Shown one piece after another: positions 1 to 11,796 of a DNA stretch of 64,000 bases; the stretch's first letter is position 1, and the number at the start of each line of letters is the position of its first letter. The DNA is from Hysterangium stoloniferum (taxonomy: Eukaryota > Basidiomycota > Agaricomycetes > Hysterangiales > Hysterangiaceae): the NCBI GenBank assembly GCA_015178975.1, contig WHVD01000023.1, positions 124,001-188,000 of the forward strand. The letters are read 5' to 3'. The notes under the pieces are model-generated. The model was not told the DNA's origin and ran no database searches. It worked only from the letters and a program-made list of their open reading frames with translations. The position numbers were made by a program, and so were the translations under genes.

Positions 1-384
1 CCAACACATAGTCACTGCTTACATACTCACAACAATACAATATTACAACTAGGCTACAAAACCTCTATCACTACATCTACCCATAATCTATATAACTACC
101 AACAATTTTTCCACTTATAAAGATGATACCTGTACCAGTGACTTCATTCTATGGTCACTTTTAACTGATCTACCTGAGCTCTATATAAATATGATAGATA
201 GATAGATATGTTCCATTTTCATAGTAGCGTCAGGCCTGAAAGGCCTATATGGCTACTCCGATACCTATGTAATATTTAATTACATAGCTATCTGGGGAAG
301 AGTGGGTGATGGTGGGGTGGGGGCATTGAAAGCATGCGGTACTGGGGTGAGGTACAGTAGGTACCATGATATAGAGGAGCTGTA
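1..384. other. Flank upstream of copia remnant; no gene seen
   Basis: AT-rich sequence with a short GATA microsatellite near 190-210. It may be the decayed 5' LTR or leader of the copia element that starts at 385, but I cannot find a matching second LTR copy in the window. Confidence 0.4.
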
Positions 385-1236
385 ATGAATATAATTGTTA
401 GGAAAATGAGTATTGAAGAACCAAGCGCTGGTATGAAAAAGGTCAGACAGAATATCTTGAGAAGATGCAATAAGGGTCATAAATGTTCAATATCCTCTCA
501 AATATATGATTATATACATGTATTAATAGTTAGGCTCAAGTCGTTGGACCAATGGAAAGTTGTAACTGGAGAACTGGTGGATCCTGTACACACAGATTCG
601 AAGGTTCCTATGAAGGAGGAGCTTGAGATCGAGGAGGCCTGGGAACTTCATAAGAGGGCCTATAGTGAAATAATGCTGCATGTTGAAGATGAGCCCAGGG
701 TGGCTATAATGGTGGATAGTAATCCAGTTAATGTATGGGAAACTTTCAAGACAACCTACAGGACACAATTGGCCAATAGTCGAGTGATGCTACTTTCAGA
801 GCTTGTTCATATGCATTACGATGGGATGGGTATCATTGAATACAAGGCCCAGATGGATTCCATTAGGCTCAAACTGTTGGGGGCTGGACATGCTATCATG
901 AATGCCAATTATCTCAGTTTATTCATGAGTACACTGCCCAAGGATTTTGATATAATGTCAACAACAATCAATTATGATGTTGACACTGTTAAAGAAGTCG
1001 TCAATAAGTTACAACAAGTTGAAATTTGAAAAGAAATATGTCCCGGTTATGCTGAAGGTTCCATGTTTCATGCCCAGAGGGGTGTTAGTCCACAAAGAGG
1101 AATGTACCATGCTGCCATTCCATGTGGAATCCCAATCAGGAGCAGCAATCCTCAATCAGGTTGTTTCGAATGTGGATATTCGTCACATTGGGCAAGGGAT
1201 TGTCCTGAAAGAAGACAGATTTGCTCAGCAATCTGA
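385..1236 (+). pseudogene. Ty1/copia Gag, one in-frame stop
   Basis: This is the nucleocapsid precursor of a copia-type LTR retrotransposon, which would assemble particles and bind RNA. The first 214 codons carry the copia Gag helical region, including a block around codons 120-210 with the usual pattern of a leucine-rich RVMLLSEL helix, a GHAI turn and an STLPKDFD motif. A TGA at 1027-1029 interrupts the frame. The same frame then continues to a CCHC zinc knuckle at 1162-1203 (C-x2-C-x4-H-x4-C) and stops at 1234. So only a nonsense change separates this from an intact Gag. The protease and integrase pieces follow downstream on the same strand. Confidence 0.8.
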
Positions 1237-1343
1237 AAATCAGAAGAACCTAAATAAGAAAATGGACGACTCATCTGGGAGTACATCTTCTCCTTCTGGT
1301 ATGTTTACTGCCATTGAATCCACATTCTTCTTGAGTAAGGAGT

Positions 1344-1874
1344 GTGCAACATAGATATTTCTCAGATTCCACAGCATCAGGACATTATGTGCCAAGTATG
1401 TGCAACTTACACATTTTTATGGCATATAAAATCCCAAAGAAAATACAAATGGTGAATGGCACTTATATCCATGCCAAAGGTATTGGGACCTTGCAATTTA
1501 AAGTTGCAAAATTCAGACCGGAATTTATAGGCAAAATTCCCAATGTCGAATGGACCCCCAAAGTTAAGGCGTGACTCCTTAATCCCACACAGTTTTTGAA
1601 GGATGGATATCGTGTTATGTTGAGCAAAAGCGGTTCAAAAATTGTTGATTTGTCGGGCCACACACTCATTGAGATGAATGAGAGGGGTAATGTATACCCC
1701 TTTCAGCTGGATACAATTCCCACATCACTGACAGAACACGAATATACAAATTTATCAGATGATGAACTACCAAATAGGTTGGAAGACATATCTATAGTCT
1801 CTTCCATGAATTCGACATGTGATGTTATGCGATGGCATCAGCGTTTGGGGGCATTTGAATATGAATGCTATTAG
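1344..1874 (+). pseudogene. copia protease and GAG-pre-integrase remnant
   Basis: The reading at 1344-1574 has a DSTAS motif where active copia proteases have DSGAS or DTGAS, followed by the usual loop with VNGTYIHAKGIGTLQF. It is therefore the aspartic protease domain with a substituted active-site glycine. A second frame at 1596-1874 reads through the GAG-pre-integrase region and reaches the WHQRLG start of the integrase zinc-binding domain. Frames change between the pieces, so the polyprotein cannot be made. It sits directly between the Gag and integrase remnants in normal copia order. Confidence 0.7.
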
Positions 1875-2781
1875 GAATCTTGCACGTCATTTTGCGACTG
1901 GGATGGAAATTGAAGGTCTCAAAGACGATTGTATTGCATGTATTGAAAGTAAACAACACAGAAACCCATTTAAAACTGGACATACCAGAGCAATGAAATT
2001 GGGACAATTGCTTCATATGGATCTTGCAGGACCTATGGAAATGATCAGTTTCGACAAAAAGCATTATTTCATTATCATTGCCAACAATTTTTCCCATGCT
2101 ATATGGATTGAAACATTAGGAAGCAAATTGGAAGCAGTGTGAAAAATAAAGGAATATGTAGCCCAATTGAAGATGTTATTTAATACAAGAGTCCAGGGAG
2201 TTATGATGGATAATGGAACTGAGCTAATAAACTCAAAATTTAGAAGTTATCTGTTATAAATAGGAATAGCATTATTTATCTCAGTACCGTATACACCACA
2301 GCAAGATGGTTGTGGAAAGAGGAACATGCACCATTACTGAAGGAGTGAGAACTATGTTATATGCGACGAAAATAACAGAAGGATGCTCAAAGCTTATTAT
2401 GTATATGCGTCAAAACTTCCCAAATTTTTGTGGTCGATTGCAGTGAAAACAATGGTGTATTTGAGGAATCATAGTCCATCGCATGCAAACAATGGACAGA
2501 TGCCACTCGAACGAATAACTGGAGAAAAACCGGATTTATCACATTTGCATATATGTGGAAGTCCAGTTAGTGTGGCAATTCCCAAACAAAAATGCCAAAA
2601 GTGGGACTCACATTCAAAAATGGGTTATTTAGTGGGTTATGAGCCATATTCCTCTGGGTATTTAGTGTGGTTTCCTGGAACGAGAAGGATTGAAAAGGTA
2701 CGAGATGCAATATTCCATGAAGATACTATGACATTGCCATCCCTGGTGCCATATGGAGATGAAGTCAATTTAGGGATATAA
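1819..2781 (+). pseudogene. copia integrase remnant
   Basis: This is the copia integrase, which would insert element cDNA into the genome. Visible parts, in order, are the H-H-C-C zinc-binding region (WHQRLGHLN, then C-I-A-C), the first catalytic Asp in HMDLAGPM, the second in MMDNGTE near 2210, and a GCGKRN motif near 2310 where the catalytic Glu is expected but Lys is read. The C-terminal domain is at 2383-2781 and includes the LRNHSP and GYLVGY motifs. Stops at about 2140 and 2258 and frame changes show it is dead. Confidence 0.75.
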
Positions 2782-3121
2782 TTTACCTCCAATTCAACCT
2801 GGGAGTGAGCCTCAAGCTAGACTCACAATCTGTATCCCACCTCATCCTCGACCTATTGAATAAACAGAAGAAACTAAGCTAATCAAAGAATCTCAATTAG
2901 TATCGGACCTACCTGACTTTCCCCATGGAATATCAAGATCTGGAAAATTACAGGAAGGAATTCGGAGTTCATTGTCAGTTGAAGAAAAGGAACTAGAAGA
3001 TTACAATGTACCAGTTGTTTTCTCAACTTTGGGCAATCTGATGATAGGAGGCATTGAATATGCCAGGAGATGAATGATTAGTTTGGGAAGAAGCCAGACA
3101 AGCAGAGTGCATCAGTAAAAT
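2782..3121 (+). pseudogene. Degenerate copia integrase-RT linker
   Basis: Broken coding-like sequence between the integrase C-terminus and an insertion point near 3122. A short reading with a WEEARQAE-like stretch near 3080-3115 fits the region just before the copia reverse transcriptase. No intact frame is present. Confidence 0.45.
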
Positions 3122-4300
3122 GAGCATGTGCTCTGGAGCCTCCAGGAGGCTCCAGCGGCACTGGAGTATTCAGAGAACATCACCTGGTTTCAAATGCTCT
3201 CAGAGCACTATAGAGACGGCAATATTTCTTGCAAATATTTTTCTCTCACTACTCTCACTACTCTAGTTACTCTAGCTATATTTATAATATTTACAATAAA
3301 TATTCATTTAGAAAAAAAATTTAAAAAATTCAAATACAATTGTGATGTGGAAAGTGATTATTATTATTATCAAACATTAGTATCACCAGTTGCACAATTA
3401 CAAAACACAATAAAAAATATAAGAAAAAATGATCCATAAAATACATAAATAAATAAAAACATGCCATAAACAATGTTCACACTACAAGCAATGAAACAAC
3501 CAGTATAGTTGGCTGTCATGAAGACATGTAGAGCTTGTTGTTACAAAAAATATAACCCAGTGAGAAGGACAACAGTAACAATACTGCATCTTCTAGCACA
3601 GCAGGGACAGTAATGTGACAAGCAAAAAAACAAGAAAGAAAAAGGAGAAACAGTATATTCCAGGCAGAAGTAAGGACAAGTGTGGGGGTGAGGGCCAAGA
3701 TGAATCCAAAGTGTTGAGGCAGAGACAATGATGTGAATGTGAAGGAAGAGATGTGTATAGATGAAGGCAGAGATGAGGAAACAAGTGTGGATAGTGCTAG
3801 ATGCGCAGGCAGAGAAAGGATAAGGTCACAAAGAGGAAGGTGATGAGAGCACGAAGGGAAACTAAGCAGGGCCACACTGCTATAAGTATGTCACAGAATG
3901 TTTGAACTGTGACTGGTATGCTACTGTGACTGATGCATGTTTATCACATTATGTCACATTATTTCCCAGCAATATAGTGGCTCGGGATTCTAGCTGGCTG
4001 TATCTAAATCTATGTGAATGTATTTACTCTCTCTCAGAACCTCTGGGAGCTAGTGCCTATCCTCTATAGCCTATTGAATATGACAAATAAAGAAGAGATC
4101 TCAGGTTCCAAGTAATGAAACTCTGTTATATTTCTGCTTTAAATACTCTAGAAGTGATATTGGTACATTATCTGTTGTAAAATAATACATATTATTGATT
4201 TTTGTACTTTAAGCACTCTGGGAGTCAGCACCTATCCTCTACAGCCAAAAAAGGGATGGGAGCAAACTGGATCATGGCCGGCAGCTCCAGCAGCTAAACC
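3122..4300. mobile_element. Unidentified 1.2-kb insertion in the copia element
   Basis: Copia coding sequence stops near 3122 and resumes near 4335, so about 1.2 kb has been inserted or substituted. The insert is AT-rich with no recognisable protein. Two related segments of about 30 bp, each containing CCTATCCTCTA, lie near 4044-4075 and 4208-4242 as imperfect direct repeats. I could not identify terminal repeats or a clear target-site duplication, so the element class is unknown. Confidence 0.45.
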
Positions 4301-4334
4301 ACTTTACTGATGTGGAAGAACATGGTAGAACATA

Positions 4335-5495
4335 CATAACGTATTTGGCACACCTGAAGAACCACCGCTCGGGACATGTGTTTTAAAAACTGGAATGATG
4401 TGTTGCAGATCGTACAAAAATGGTGAACTAGTAAAAAGAAAAGTACGAATTGTTGTAAATGGGTTTAGTCAAATTCCCGGATTACATTTTAACGAAATGT
4501 ACACACCAGTTATGAAATGGGAAATGTTCTGAATTTTACTAGCCTAGCGCTGGGAGGAATAACGAATTCAGCCATCTGTCAATTTGATGTTAAATTGGCA
4601 TACTTACATGGGATGATGAAAGAAAGAGTTTGGGTTCAACAGCCAGAGGGGTTTGAAGATCCTGGAAAGGAGCACCTGGTATTGCTGTTATTGAAAGCTT
4701 TATATGGCACAAAACAAGGAGGCAATGAGTGGAGAAAAACTTTATATGATTTTATGGTTAAGGAACTTACCTGGTTCTGTTCCGATTTTGACAGCCCTAC
4801 ATTCTTCAAAACATGGGATGATGGAAGTTGGGCTGTAGTTGCATTTTGGGTGGATGATGCAACAGCCATAGGTGATGAAAAGCGACTTTTAGATCTCGAA
4901 AAAGTGTTTTGTGAAGTGAAGGAGAGGCTTACGATATTAGGAATAAGTATTCGTCAGGATGCTGGTTCCAAGTCAGTGTTCATATCACAGAAGGAATATA
5001 TTAAAATATAGCGAAGAAGTTTAATGTACAAAATTCCAAGCCCCTATGAACTCCCATATCACTTGGAATCAATTTTGCCTCTATTATTCACCCAGATACT
5101 AGAGAAGAACAACGAAGTTGCAGAATTGCCTTATTGTGAACTTATCAGAAGTTTGATGTTCACAGCTACAGTATCGCATCCAGATATCGCATATTCTGTT
5201 AACAAATTATCTCAGTATTCATCAAATCCCACAAGAATGTATCAGAACTTAGCTAAGCACATCCTGCAATACCTATATACTACTCACAATTTTGAGATTC
5301 AATTGGGAGGACAAGCCCTTTGTTTGCAGGGATACTCAGATGCAGATTTTGCAGGAGATAATGAAGATAGATGATCTACAGGTGGATACAATTTTTCTTG
5401 GTTTGGGGTGGTATCTTGGTCTTTGAGGAAACAGTCAACAGTCGCCCTTTTGTCTCTAATAATATCTCAGTCAACACATGGTGAGAATTGCCTGA
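4335..5495 (+). pseudogene. copia reverse transcriptase and RNase H remnant
   Basis: This is the downstream half of the same copia pol. The read starts with a GELVKRKVRIVVNGFSQIPG stretch before 4500. The long piece 4517-5011 carries the first catalytic aspartate in FDVKLAYLHG, the PEGFEDPG and LLKALYGTKQ motifs, and WVDDA in place of the usual YVDDM catalytic loop. The piece 5024-5374 carries the connection and the start of RNase H (GYSDADFAGDN). After a stop at 5371 a VVSWSLRKQSTVALLS stretch continues, then homology ends abruptly near 5495. Several stops and a frame change make it inactive. Confidence 0.8.
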
Positions 5496-5508
5496 TATAT
5501 TATATTCG

Positions 5509-5721
5509 TTACAGGCTATGGGCCCTGGGTTCGACACAAACTTTGAGTGTTGATACCATGTACAACAGATCAGGCCGCATTGCAATTTGCACATACATGA
5601 TAGAGCTAAGCAATTCGTGATACGGTTTGTTAGCCATGAAAGTACGATCCTCTCCTGTGGATGGCACCAGGTGGCAGAGGAGTACTGTGGGGATTACAGT
5701 CTGCCATCCCAAACCTGTCAA
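5509..5721 (-). pseudogene. copia RT-RNase H junction fragment, opposite strand
   Basis: A 70-codon minus-strand reading contains KPYHELLSSIMYVQIAMRPD followed by a VSTL motif. This is the conserved segment between copia reverse transcriptase and RNase H. It abuts the broken end of the plus-strand copia element, so the two remnants are joined tail to tail. No further copia motif could be placed with confidence on the minus strand up to 7360. Confidence 0.6.
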
Positions 5722-7358
5722 GGATGGACTTGAGGTCAGTGTATGATTTCCACATTATGGATGATAGGGAAGGCCTTCATCAACTTGTGGATTGGGGAGT
5801 GGTAGTGTTGTGGGTGATCAGGGGGGAGTGATGATAAATATGATAAGCTAAAGGACTGTCAGCTCTTGTACAAGAGGAAGAGGGAGATTATCTAGTAGGG
5901 CATCCATAGCACCGCTTGTAACATTGTGAGCATTCATCAATATTTTGTAACCCATGACTTTCTTACCCATAAGTGTATGTATACCTGCAGAAGTCATTAT
6001 TTGCGGAGTATCAATGTCTTGTAGCAATAGGACCTACCATTTCCATAATGCCTACAATCTGATCATTGAAAGGCTGCAAGATTATAGCCACTGCCCACTA
6101 CTGGAGGAGTGTCAATCTTAGCAGCAATAAAATTGGGGGTAGGATGAGCAATGGTGCCCCTATTGGAATGATCAGCAAGATTGAGTGCCTGTGATTGGGT
6201 GGACTGACATACATTGTGATGAAAATGACCAGTAAATTCAACCAGATAGCAAAGTGGGCCAGATCTAGCGAAGTCTCACCATCCAATTACTCTGGTATAA
6301 GTAAGAAGATCTTACTGCTGAAGTTTTGAAGAGATCTTATTTGACTGATGATTACAAAAGCGAAAATCCAGCATCCCAAAACTAAACCTATCCAAATGAA
6401 GCAACCAGCTCTGGTGGTCATTGGGGGACCAAGTCCAGCCAACTTAGTAGACGATTGTGCATTGTGAGTTATGTCCTACAGTAATAAGATGACAAAGTGA
6501 ACTGAGATCAGTGTAGCTGCGATGCCATAAGAACAACAATATGCTCTTACCCAGTACAGTATCAGCCTGTATCAATGTAGACGACTCCAGGGCAACAACG
6601 ATTCTTGGTGTAGGTGGTGGAACAGTAACAGGTGTCACAGCGGCCATAGGATTTGAGATGCTCTTCATCAAGGGCATCCTCACTTCATCTTCATCCTACC
6701 CACCCAACACATCCCCACCTCTGCTTCTTTTCCATCGTCATGGCTTTCTGCATAACATATCTTCTTTCTCACTATCATCTCCATTCTCCTGGTCTGTGGC
6801 GAGGGCTAGGATCAATTCTGATGTGGACAGTAATGAAGGAGGTGCCGGTATCTGGGGTGAAGATATGCTGGTATCAGTATTGATGATGGGGATGGGGACA
6901 TCAATGTCTACTAGTATGGGTGGTGCAGTTCAGGGTTACACTGTAACATAGGCATGATTGGTACATGTATAGAACACCCTGCCTGAACAGGAATGGGTTC
7001 AGAGAGACAGAAAATGGCCACTGTCAGCTCTTCCAAAAGCCAATGAAAATTATCACAGACCTAACACGCAAACCATGGTGAACCCCTATTCCCCACATTC
7101 TCAGATCAATACCTGTGTACATCAACTCCACCTGGTGAGACATGAAGGTAGATTTGAATTATAAGTGTACTCACTGGCTGCCAGAGGATGACTCACTTCA
7201 TATGCAAGAGAAGTTCACTTGTGAGGTATTATAGTATCCTCCTATTAAGAGGAAATATAGCAATGTGGGGTAGAAGACACTATGTCACACCACAATTTGT
7301 GAGTCAATGCCGAGTTGATGTCTTATGTAATGTGTCACAACTTACCATCGATTCGTCA
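5722..7358. other. No identified gene
   Basis: I could not assign this 1.6-kb stretch. Short open frames are present on both strands (minus 6098-6286 and 6444-6683; plus 6541-6951), but none shows a recognisable domain and all look like chance or badly decayed frames. It could be the upstream part of the minus-strand copia copy at 5509-5721, but I see no integrase or Gag motif to prove it. Confidence 0.35.
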
Positions 7359-7363
7359 GGCTG

Positions 7364-8192
7364 TGTTATGACTGTGTCGTAACCTGTGTTGCAACCCGAT
7401 AGTCTAACGGTCGATTCCAAGTGGCTGCTCGAGTGTAGAAAAGAGTAACAAGAGTCGAATGATAGAGTAGTGTGGATGTTGTCCATGCGGATTGAGATAT
7501 AAGTGGAGTTTCGACTGGCACAGTTCAAAACTATGATTGCGTAGATAGTTGAAGCCCATCTGTGATGGTCGAGATGATACCTCAATCATGACTTACAGGA
7601 CACTAACTGTGTGTCTGGGTAAGTCGTGGTTGCGAGGTAAAAAAGTGTCTGAGTTCTAATTACAGGTGCTAGAATACATGAGTCTGGCGTATACGCACCC
7701 ACAAGAGTCAATGAACCGCATACATAAGTCGTCGAACTAATATAAAAGTATAATAGAGAGAAAGAAGAAATCATAATGGGAATATAGTATGGGCTTATCC
7801 AGACTATATTTCCGAGCATATTTCGCCATACCTCTCACATGCTGTAATGTAACTACTAGACAATCAGAATATCAACTTAGATACCCCTCTAATCTCCGAC
7901 TCTATTATCTATTCACAACCACCACATTCTGACTCCATCCGATTTACGATTCAACCTACATTTACAACTTCAACCTCTAATCTCTGACTCTCTGACCCAA
8001 CCCTCAACTTATCCTTCAGTTTCTGATTGGTAGTTTACCGAGAGGTTTACTTGACAGGACTAGTTTCTGCCCACCTGAAATTTAAGGACACCTGACAGTA
8101 GCTTGTGAGGGTGCAGCACATAAGCTGAAGCCAAGTCCTTCCATTCAGTCCCCATTGGTCTACTGACATCTGTCAGTTTTCAGTTCTTAACA
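7364..8192 (-). repeat. Solo LTR, family A, TSD GGCTG
   Basis: It starts TGTTATGACTG and ends GTTCTTAACA, the two ends of LTR family A seen also at 9419, 28096, 32299 and 46774. Perfect 5-bp duplications GGCTG lie at 7359-7363 and 8193-8197. About 400 bp of the middle of the LTR is missing and replaced by a truncated family D LTR (7401-7839). No coding sequence belongs to this copy, so it is the product of LTR-LTR recombination. Confidence 0.85.
7401..7839 (-). repeat. Truncated LTR, family D, nested in LTR A
   Basis: It matches the family D LTRs in reverse orientation and ends in the exact family D terminus (CCTCTCACA). About 200 bp of the other terminus is missing, so it was truncated when the host LTR lost its middle, or by a later deletion. 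Confidence 0.8.
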
Positions 8193-8197
8193 GGCTG

Positions 8198-8899
8198 CCA
8201 GGCATCTGTGCAGACCTGATCAGGCTGCATGATCCTGGGCAGGTCCATGCAGAGCCTGGCTGGCTGATGTCTTGGCTGCACCAGGCACAACCAGTCTTCT
8301 GGGTGCCTGTTCAAACCCTGGGCAGCCAGGATCAGGCAAACTGGCACCTTGTCGGGCAACAGGCCCGATCAGGATATTTGGATTTTCCAACAAAGTTGAT
8401 CAACAGACAAAATCAGGATATTTGGATTTTCCAACAAAGTTGATCAACAGACAAAATCAGACATTTTGCATCCGAGTTTGGTTGAAGTATGCCCAATGCC
8501 AACCAATCACACACTCTCTAGCGAAGTTCAAAAAAATGGTCATTGGGCAAAAATGAGTATATCTTGCGCCTGACTCAGATTCCATATTTCGAGGGCCTGA
8601 GGTCTTTTTGCAAGGTTGAGATTAATCTGAGTTGAATAAAATCATGTTAATAGAATATTAAATTATTTGGAAAACTCATTTTATGCCTTCAAGTGGGAGA
8701 CCAATAAGAAGATGTTCATCTAGCCATTCAAGGTAAAGTGCAAGAATCAAATGGTATATCCGAACAAAATGTGAGATGGGTGGCAGTATCTGGCTCTTCG
8801 ACTTTGTCGTCCTCATTTGTTGTATTTTTCCAATTTCCCAACTATCGACCACTTTATTTGAATCTAATTCTTGAGCATCACATACTGATTGAGGGAGGG
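8198..8899. other. Unassigned stretch with a 44-bp tandem duplication
   Basis: No gene recognised. A 44-bp unit (8371-8414) is repeated immediately and almost perfectly at 8415-8458. The GC-richer part at 8198-8370 contains many short CAGGC/GCCTGG words. Coding-like copia sequence starts somewhere after 8740. Confidence 0.6.
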
Positions 8900-9418
8900 A
8901 ATGGACCCCCAGACACTCAGAACATCATACAAAACACACAAAAAGGCAAACCCAATGAGATGTTACCAACAGTTTTTATGTTGTGTGAAACTACCATGAC
9001 AACTGCAATGCAAGAATTTAATGAATCAGCAGCAAATGTCAAAGAGGCAAAATACAGCACTCAGAAACTCATAAGACCACCAGAAAATGTGGATGGTATT
9101 GATACATAGCAAGATCATTCTGCTGTATAAACATGGGTCAAATGGTGAAATTACCAAATATAAATCTAGGTTGACCATGCAAGGTTTTTTGCATGCCAGA
9201 GCCACTGCAGTTGACATTGATGATATGACAATGACTGGAAATTTGAAGTTGGTTATCATGCAATTAAAGGACAGGCTTGTAGAACAGCTTAAAATAAAAG
9301 ATCTAGGAGAAGTCAAGTTGTTATTTGGAATTCAAGTAAAAAAGGCTTACATTACATGGACAATCTTATTTTTACAACATACATATATTGAGAAAATCAT
9401 ACATCTCTCAATCCAACA
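8900..9418 (+). pseudogene. Second copia remnant, RT part
   Basis: A frame near 9120-9190 reads KHGSNGEITKYKSRLTMQGF, the N-terminal region of a copia reverse transcriptase. It jumps at about 9200 directly to VDDMTMTGN and a KDLGEVKLLFGIQV motif, which belong after the catalytic centre. The central RT, including the first catalytic aspartate block, is therefore deleted. The coding sequence breaks off at 9418, where LTR A is inserted, and resumes at 11797. Confidence 0.7.
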
Positions 9419-10046
9419 TGTTAAGAACTAAAACGGCTGGTTTGGGGAATTGATGGGGACCAAATGGAAGGACTTGGCTTCAGCTTATGTGCTGCACCCT
9501 CGCAAAGGTACCATCGAACATCCTTAAATTTCAAACATATAAGGTAATACTCAGTGATCAGAAACCAAGCCATATGTGAACAGTTGGAAACTGAAGTGAC
9601 AAATACCAGAGTCGAGGTTGAGGTCATAAATGTAGGTCAAGTTGTGAGAGTTGGATGGCATCGGGATGTGGGGGTTGTGAACAGATAGTGAAGTCAGAAA
9701 CTAGAGGTGTATCTAAATCGATATTCTGATTGCCCAGTAGCTACATTACAGTGGGTTTATATACAAGTTATCAGTGTCTAGAAAATACTAACTAAGGGAA
9801 GAGCAGAAATACCAATGACAAATAAACTTGACCAATAACAGGAAGGTTACTGTATGATAAGGTCGGAGGCCATGAATAACTGAAGGTGATAACTATGAAA
9901 AAGGAAACAGTCCACAGTATATATGATATAGGTGAGACATAGAATAAATGGATCATCAAAGGATAAAAGGATGTATCAGAGTATAACCAGATAGTACAAG
10001 TATAATTTGACAGGGGCTGTAGTGGGGTTTGATTGCCGTGAGGGTG

Positions 10047-11682
10047 TGTTAAGAGTCATTCATGGAGCTTATCAGAGGGTTTCCAGAGAAACCTGTGGGA
10101 AGGCCAGTAGGACTTGGCTTCATCTTATAGGCTGCACCCTCACAAGATTGTCTTGTCCAATTTCAGACAGGCAGACGGGAATCCTGGGGAGTCTGGGGAT
10201 GGGTGATAGGTCAGGAGTTGGGGAGGTTGATGGCGGGAAACCTGTGGAGTCGTGGATTAGTTGGGGAGGTGGAGTGATGATAGGTCAGAAGTCAAGTGAT
10301 AGATGGGTTGGAGCCCATGGGCTCCGATGAGGTAAAGTGGTGTGTTTCAAAGAGGAGATTAGAGTGGAAAATATACTTGAGATTACTGGGGGGAATCTAA
10401 GCTGATTTTCTGACTGGATTGTATGTACAACATCTTCCAGACTATACTGTGGAATGGATAACATACCAAATCCAGTAATAATGAAAACTAACTAGCAAAC
10501 ATGAAACAAGATAAGTAAACACCAAACTTGGTGTTAGGAATGGAATGGAGTGGAGTGGAGTCCGAATCATGACAGGTCATAAAACCATAATGGGAATGGG
10601 TGCTCAATTAGAGAGCTGTCAGATTTTCTGAGCAGAGTCCGGTGACTGGTGCATGGGACAGGGTCAGAGATAGACAGGAGTGGAGTCTGGTGGGTATTCT
10701 GGTGACTGATACATGAAGTAACAAAGGTTGAGCATGGACAGGTCTGACGTACAGAGTCTGGCAGGTATTCCAGTAAATTGATAATTGGTATGTACATATA
10801 GTGTTAGGATACACACTCAGGCCGGGTTTCCGGAGAAACCCGCGGGATATCCGGTAGGACTTGGCTTCAGCTTATAGGCTGCACCCTCGCTAGATCGTGT
10901 TGTCCAATTTCAGACAGGCGGACGGGAATCCCGGGGAGTCCGGGTGGGGGTTCGTGGGTCGTGAGTCGTAGGTCGTGAGTCGAGAGTCGTGAATCGAGAT
11001 AGTCGAGAGAGATAGATGCACTGGAGCCCGTGGGCTCCGACTAGTGCGAGCGGTCTGATAAGAGTAGGGTTTTAGAGAGGAAAATGTATTAGATTACTGG
11101 GGGGAATCTAAGCTAATTTTCTGACTGGATTGTATGTACAACATCTGCCAGTTTATATAGACCGTGGAATGCATGACATACCGAATCCAGTAATAATGAG
11201 ACGAAACGAGCAAAACATAAAATGGGAATAGTAAACACCAAATTGGTGTTAGGAACGGGACGGAACGGAGCGGAGTCCGAATCGTGACAAAGCATAACCC
11301 ATAACGGGAAACGGAGCGGGAGCGGAGTCCTAAATCGTGACAGGTCGTTTGACTAAAATGGGAACGGGGCTCGATTAGAGCGGTGACGGGATTCTAAGCG
11401 GGTTCCGGTGACTGATGCGTGGGACGAAGACGGACATAGACAGAGACGGGGTCCGGGGGAGGTCCGGTGACTGATATGTGTCTTAATGAGGTCGAACGTA
11501 ACGAGTCTTGACGTAACGGAGTCCGGGCGGGAAATCCTATAAACAGACGATTGGTGCTTGTAGCGCGTGGGGGCGTACGAGTTAGTACCCGGAGTCCGGC
11601 GGGATTTGTCCGGTTGTAACATATAGGGTGCAGGTGCATATAAGTTAGTGCCCAGAGTCCAGCAGGATTTCCAGTCATAACA
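10047..11682 (+). repeat. Solo LTR, family C (C1), TSD GGGTG, nested in LTR A
   Basis: Begins TGTTAAGAGTC at 10047 and ends CAGTCATAACA at 11682, flanked by GGGTG at 10042-10046 and 11683-11687. It is interrupted by a second family C LTR at 10802-11621. It shares the GGACTTGGCTTCA block and the GATTACTGGGGGGAATCTAA block with the other C copies at 38053 and 50945. Confidence 0.85.
10802..11621 (+). repeat. Solo LTR, family C (C2), TSD TATAG, nested in C1
   Basis: Begins TGTTAGGATACAC and ends CCGGTTGTAACA, with TATAG at 10797-10801 and 11622-11626. It keeps far more CpG than C1 around it (for example repeated GGTCGTGAGTCG words near 10950-11000), which agrees with it being the youngest of the three layers. 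Confidence 0.9.
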
Positions 11683-11796
11683 GGGTGTACATCAGTGTCA
11701 GGTTTTCCAACGGTGGCCGATATGTTGATGCAATGATAACTTGAGGTGATAGGGTTGTCAGATATCTTTGGGTTGCAACATGGTCATAACACAACA

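Larger units (their letters stand above)
9419..11791 (+). repeat. Solo LTR, family A, TSD CAACA, holding two nested LTRs
   Basis: The ends are TGTTAAGAACT and GTCATAACA, with perfect CAACA duplications at 9414-9418 and 11792-11796. Its own sequence is 9419-10046 plus 11688-11791; the rest is an inserted family C LTR. Removing it rejoins the copia RT/RNase H coding sequence. Strand is given by the TGTTAAG-first direction; by analogy with family B, the coding direction of the parent element was probably the opposite. Confidence 0.85.

Noticed and set aside
3516-3875. 119-codon hydrophobic minus-strand frame, possible membrane protein
   Set aside because: Low-complexity Leu/Ser composition in AG-rich DNA, no conserved motif; most likely chance.
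6098-6286. Hydrophobic minus-strand frame resembling a membrane segment
   Set aside because: 62 codons with no domain or context, in decayed sequence.
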